NCBI GenBank assembly: GCA_017474925.1
Contig: JAFVGN010000028.1
Location: 1 to 35,388 of the forward strand
Length of the DNA stretch: 35,388 nt
Reading direction: 5' to 3'
Origin: Prevotella sp.
Lineage (GTDB): Bacteria > Bacteroidota > Bacteroidia > Bacteroidales > Bacteroidaceae
Shown here: positions 32,608 through 35,388 of the stretch, one piece after another
Layout of the letters: the number at the start of each line of letters is the position of its first letter
Position numbering within the stretch: position 1 is the first letter of the stretch
Made by a program: the position numbers and the translations under genes
Notes under the pieces: generated by a model
What the model was told of the DNA's origin: nothing
What the model saw: only the letters and a program-made list of their open reading frames with translations
Database searches by the model: none

Positions 32608-32676
32608 TACCACGTATATGTCTGCAATTTCCCATAAATGTGGTATTGCAGCGAAGGGAAAAAGTGCGTAACTTTG
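32608..32676 (+). promoter_or_regulatory. Orphan sulfur-regulon-type promoter B with tandem operators
   Basis: TCCCATAAATGTGGTA (32630-32645), TTG (32646-32648), 20 bases, TAACTTTG (32669-32676), with an upstream copy TACCACGTATATGTCT (32608-32623). Over 73 bases it lines up without gaps with the metY promoter (2105-2177), with the same spacing and long identical runs such as TATGTCTGC and CTTTGCACC. No conventional gene follows; the next coding region starts at 32987 with its own promoter. Confidence 0.75.
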
Positions 32677-32678
32677 CA

Positions 32679-32885
32679 CCGTGAAACTTTTGCCATTGTA
32701 TTTGTTTAGAGAGTAATGAATTTGAAAGAACGCGAGAGAGAATCGGAAAAGCGGGTTTACGCTTACGACCAACAAGGCAGTAATGCCGAAAGAGGCGCTC
32801 AGGTGCTCGGTGGAGAGTTCTGGTATATATAAAGCGCAGTTCCACAACCAGAGGAAGGCAGTCTGCAAGCAGCAGAGCTGCCTTC
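32679..32885 (+). ncRNA. Predicted short structured transcript with a 38-codon ORF
   Basis: From promoter B to the hairpin at 32854-32885 the predicted RNA is about 210 bases. It contains the ORF ATG 32716 to TAA 32832 (38 residues, MNLKERERESEKRVYAYDQQ to GGEFWYI) and several small perfect hairpins: AAGCG-GGTTTA-CGCTT (32749-32764), GGCA-GTAA-TGCC (32776-32787) and the terminal hairpin. The peptide has no run of cysteine or methionine codons, so it is not an obvious attenuator. It could be a sulfur-responsive small RNA, a small protein, or both. I recognise no riboswitch class. Existence of the transcript is inferred from promoter and terminator. Confidence 0.5.
32854..32885 (+). terminator. 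Candidate terminator hairpin of the orphan transcript
   Basis: GAAGGCAG (32854-32861) pairs with CTGCCTTC (32878-32885), and inside it CTGC (32863-32866) pairs with GCAG (32872-32875), giving one long stem with small bulges. The sequence after it, AATTATTTCAGTTATTTTC, is T-rich. The outer arm equals that of the cysK terminator at 14282. Confidence 0.65.
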
Positions 32886-32958
32886 AATTATTTCAGTTAT
32901 TTTCTGCACTCTAATGGACTTTTCACTGATTATCAAGTCTATTTCCGTTTTTTATTAG

Positions 32959-32966
32959 TACCTTTG
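32959..32966 (+). promoter_or_regulatory. -7 element of the tcdA promoter
   Basis: TACCTTTG matches TAnnTTTG exactly and lies 20 bases before the ATG at 32987. There is no TACC-N8-GGTA operator upstream (the aligned 16 bases at 32920-32935 do not match), so it serves as an internal control for the sulfur-type promoters. Confidence 0.7.
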
Positions 32967-32986
32967 CACGCAAATTCAGATAGACG

Positions 32987-33793
32987 ATGGCAATAAATGA
33001 TGCAATATTCAGACGTTCAGAACTGCTTTTGGGTAACGAAGTAATGGAACGGATAGCACAGAAGCGGGTAATCATATTTGGTGTGGGTGGTGTCGGGTCG
33101 TGGTGCGCTGAGAGCCTGGTGCGCAGCGGCATCAGTCGGTTGACGATTGTGGACTCAGACCGTGTGTGCATTACCAATATCAACCGACAGTTGATGGCTA
33201 CTACCAAGACCGTGGGGCAGGTGAAGGTGGAAGCCCTGAAAGAACGTCTGCTCACCATTAATCCGTCAGCAGAAATTACAGCCTTGCAGAAAATCTTCAC
33301 ACAGGAAACCGCGGGGGAGTTTGACCTCGACAGCTACGACTATATTATCGATGCCATTGACTCGCTGAAGGACAAAGCGCTGCTCATCATGATGGCAACC
33401 CAAATCTCCTCTTCCAAGTTCTTTTCATCGATGGGCGCAGCACTGAAGATGGATCCCACGCGCATACGAATAGCGGAGTTCTGGAAGGTTCAGGGCGATC
33501 CATTGGCGCATGCACTCCGCAAGAAATTCAAGTCGACGAACCAGTTTCCCAAGCGCAAGTTCTTGTGTGTCTATAGTGACGAACTGTTGACCAACCGCGG
33601 TCATAATGCCACCTGCGGCACAGAACAGTGTATGTGTCCCAAGGCCAAACTGGGACCTGGTGACCCCTCGCTGCTGAACCATGAATGGTGCTCGTCGAAG
33701 GCTCAGATCAACGGTACGATGGCCCACATCACCGCCATTTTCGGTTTCATGCTGGCAGGGCTGGTGTTAGAGGATATTAACGCCAATTGTTGA
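32987..33793 (+). CDS. tcdA: tRNA threonylcarbamoyladenosine dehydratase
   Basis: An E1-like enzyme that cyclises the t6A modification at position 37 of ANN-decoding tRNAs. The 268 residues have the nucleotide loop FGVGGVGSWCAESLVRSGI, IVDSDRVCITNINRQL, DAIDSLKDKALLI and the TcdA-type C-terminal region with the cysteines in NATCGTEQCMC. Compared with the MoeB-like enzyme at 12083 it lacks the paired zinc CxxC arrangement and the carrier-protein context. It has its own promoter and appears unrelated to the sulfur operons. Confidence 0.9.
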   Translation: MAINDAIFRRSELLLGNEVMERIAQKRVIIFGVGGVGSWCAESLVRSGISRLTIVDSDRVCITNINRQLMATTKTVGQVKVEALKERLLTINPSAEITALQKIFTQETAGEFDLDSYDYIIDAIDSLKDKALLIMMATQISSSKFFSSMGAALKMDPTRIRIAEFWKVQGDPLAHALRKKFKSTNQFPKRKFLCVYSDELLTNRGHNATCGTEQCMCPKAKLGPGDPSLLNHEWCSSKAQINGTMAHITAIFGFMLAGLVLEDINANC

Positions 33794-33868
33794 TTAAGGC
33801 CGTACCGTGAGTTTGGTATTTTTATCGCTTTTTATTGTCCGACTGCGCGGAGTTTGCCGGAAAAGCAG

Positions 33869-33876
33869 TACCTTTG
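33869..33876 (+). promoter_or_regulatory. -7 element for the ATP-grasp/esterase pair
   Basis: TACCTTTG lies 25 bases before the ATG at 33902. No TACC-N8-GGTA operator is present upstream, and no clear -33 TTG lies at the 20-base spacing. Confidence 0.6.
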
Positions 33877-33901
33877 CACGCAAAAATAAAAGATTAAGTT
33901 T

Positions 33902-35095
33902 ATGAATTTCGTATTTATATCGCCCCATTTCCCGCATACGTACTGGCAGTTCTGTCAGCGGCTCAGTCAGAACGGTGTGAGGGTGCTGGCCATTGCCGAC
34001 GTACACTACGACTTGTTGCAGCCGGAGCTGAAGGAGTCGCTGACGGAGTACTACCGCGTGGACTCGCTGGAGAACTACGACGAGGTGTACCGTGGCGTGG
34101 CCTACTTTGCCTACCGCTACGGACGCATCGACTGGATTGAGTCGAACAACGAGTACTGGCTGGAGCAGGACGCCCGGCTGCGCACGGACTTCAATGTCGT
34201 GACGGGCATACAGAGTGACCGCATTCGTAGCATCAAGGAGAAGTCGGAGATGAAGAAGCACTATCTGGAGGGCGGCATACCGACGGCACGTCAGACGCTG
34301 GCTTCGGCAGGACGCGAGGTCGTGGCTGCATTTGCCTCCGAGGTGGGCTATCCCATCATCGCCAAGCCCGATGTGGGCGTGGGTGCCAGCGGTACTTACA
34401 AGATTAACAACGAGTCGGAACTGGCCGACTTCTACGCCAAGGAAGCACATGCCAACCAGTATGTGGTCGAAGAGTTTATCACGGGCGAGATATATTCCTA
34501 CGATGCCGTCATCGACAGCAAGGGCGAGCCGCTATTCGAGTCGATGACCGTCTGGCCGCCATCCATCATGGACATCGTGAACCTGAAGTTCGACCTGTCG
34601 TACTACGTCGATAAGGAGATGCCGGAGCCGTTGCGCCAGTTGGGCCGCCGCACGGTGAAGGCCTTCGGCGTGGTGAGCCGCTTCGTACATCTGGAGTTCT
34701 TCCGTCTCGACAGCGACCGTCCCGGCCTTGGCAACATCGGTGATTTCGTGGCCCTGGAAGTAAACATGCGCCCAGCGGGAGGCTATACGCCCGACATGAT
34801 CAACTACGCTCATTCGACAGATGTCTATAAGGTCTGGGCCGACATGGTGGCATTCGACGAACTGCGCACAGAAGAGGGCAAGCCCTATTACTGCGCCTTC
34901 GCCAGTCGCCGCGACATCTACCGCTACCGCCACAGTCACAATGAGGTGAAGAATCGCTACAGCGGACAACTGATGATGTGCGAGCGCATGCCCGAACTGT
35001 TCTCGGCGGCCATGGGACAGCAGATGTACACCGTCCGTCTCAATACGATGGACGAGGTGCAGGAGTTTATTAATTATGTACACGCGAAACAATGA
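33902..35095 (+). CDS. ATP-grasp carboxylate-amine ligase-like protein
   Basis: A 397-residue ATP-grasp protein. After a Rossmann-like N-terminal part (FVFISPHFPHTYWQFCQRLSQNGVRVLAIAD), the ATP-binding subdomain has SIKEKSEMKKHYLEGGIPTARQ, PIIAKPDVGVGASGTYKI and YVVEEFITGEIYSYD. The metal-binding region is near VALEVNMRPAGGYTPDMINYA. Such enzymes join a carboxylate to an amine via an acyl phosphate; carnosine synthase- and biotin carboxylase-like relatives exist. The acceptor is unknown. It overlaps the next gene, an esterase, by ATGA, so the two act together, perhaps on a peptide-like product. Confidence 0.82.
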   Translation: MNFVFISPHFPHTYWQFCQRLSQNGVRVLAIADVHYDLLQPELKESLTEYYRVDSLENYDEVYRGVAYFAYRYGRIDWIESNNEYWLEQDARLRTDFNVVTGIQSDRIRSIKEKSEMKKHYLEGGIPTARQTLASAGREVVAAFASEVGYPIIAKPDVGVGASGTYKINNESELADFYAKEAHANQYVVEEFITGEIYSYDAVIDSKGEPLFESMTVWPPSIMDIVNLKFDLSYYVDKEMPEPLRQLGRRTVKAFGVVSRFVHLEFFRLDSDRPGLGNIGDFVALEVNMRPAGGYTPDMINYAHSTDVYKVWADMVAFDELRTEEGKPYYCAFASRRDIYRYRHSHNEVKNRYSGQLMMCERMPELFSAAMGQQMYTVRLNTMDEVQEFINYVHAKQ

Positions 35096-35388
35096 ATATC
35101 AATTACGTGAAGAAATACAGCAACGCCCTCGGGCGTGACATGGAATACAAGACCTACGGCACCGAGGGACATCCCGTGCTGGTCTTCCCGTCGCAGGACG
35201 GACGTTTTTATGACTATCAGGACTTCGACATGGTGGGTGTGCTCTCCGGCTTCATCGACCGCGGACTTATCCGGCTCATCTGTGTTGACAGCATCGACCG
35301 CGAGACGTGGAGCGACTTGCAGGGCGACCATCACCGCCGCATAGCACTCCATGAACAGTGGTTCCATTATATTGTGGACGAACTGATA
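35092..35388 (+). CDS. Esterase-like alpha/beta hydrolase, 5' part, cut by the window edge
   Basis: An open frame of 99 codons from ATG 35092 to the window end, starting MNINYVKKYSNALGRDMEYK. The stretch GHPVLVFPSQDGRFYDYQDF and LICVDSIDRETWSD resembles the Esterase D/feruloyl-esterase-like family found in Bacteroidota. The nucleophile serine and the rest of the triad would lie beyond the window. It overlaps the ATP-grasp gene stop by ATGA. Confidence 0.75.
   Translation, partial: MNINYVKKYSNALGRDMEYKTYGTEGHPVLVFPSQDGRFYDYQDFDMVGVLSGFIDRGLIRLICVDSIDRETWSDLQGDHHRRIALHEQWFHYIVDELI

Noticed and set aside
32716-32832. Cysteine/methionine attenuator leader peptide
   Set aside because: The 38-residue frame contains no cysteine and only the initiator methionine, and no biosynthetic gene follows.
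32679-32885. SAM, TPP or cobalamin riboswitch
   Set aside because: I could not find the conserved core motifs of these classes; only simple hairpins are visible.

Overview
The window looks like a chromosomal segment of a Bacteroidota bacterium, most likely Prevotella or a close relative. The support is: promoters of the TAnnTTTG (-7) / TTG (-33) type found in this phylum; protein families typical of it (OprO/P-type porin, DUF234-type ATPase, IS982-like transposase start); and gene starts with little Shine-Dalgarno signal. The species call is inference. I saw no rRNA, tRNA or CRISPR.

Layout. 1-2000: a mobile/accessory edge, with a clipped IS982-type transposase, a short broken ORF and an AAA ATPase. 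2.1-3.5 kb: an O-acetylhomoserine sulfhydrylase (MetY) gene. 3.6-6.7 kb: a NarL-type response regulator, a ThiD-like/AraC fusion regulator and the PLP synthase pair pdxS-pdxT. 6.7-11.7 kb (minus): an operon read DsrE-like (frameshifted), TusA, family 2 encapsulin shell with a cyclic-nucleotide-binding-like domain, cysteine desulfurase with an N-terminal extension (probable cargo), second MetY paralogue. 11.9-14.3 kb (plus, divergent): ThiS-like sulfur carrier, MoeB/ThiF-like E1, JAMM protease and cysteine synthase, a protein-thiocarboxylate sulfur pathway. 14.3-19.2 kb (minus): a Pst-type ABC transporter with porin and an extra 39-residue membrane protein. 19.5-32.2 kb (plus, divergent): an 11-gene run of sulfite reductase-TusA fusion, siroheme synthesis, CysD, CysN, APS reductase, CysE and a tandem GNAT protein. 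32.2-33 kb: a noncoding stretch with a MITE-like element and an orphan promoter with a structured short transcript. 33-35.4 kb: TcdA, an ATP-grasp protein and a clipped esterase.

How it fits together. Nearly everything serves inorganic sulfur assimilation: oxyanion uptake, activation to APS, reduction to sulfite and sulfide, siroheme for the reductase, carriers for the sulfide, and PLP enzymes that put it into cysteine and homocysteine. The PLP synthase next door supplies their cofactor.

The strongest new observation is cis-regulatory. Six promoters share one geometry: TACC-N8-GGTA, directly followed by the -33 TTG, exactly 20 bases, then TAnnTTTG, usually with a second operator copy 22-23 bp upstream. 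They sit before MetY, the encapsulin operon, the carrier/CysK operon, the Pst-like operon, the sulfite reductase operon and the orphan short transcript. This suggests one activator-controlled sulfur regulon. It also suggests that the 'phosphate' transporter imports sulfate or another sulfur oxyanion, and that the orphan transcript is a sulfur-responsive small RNA or peptide. No candidate CRP-type regulator lies in the window.
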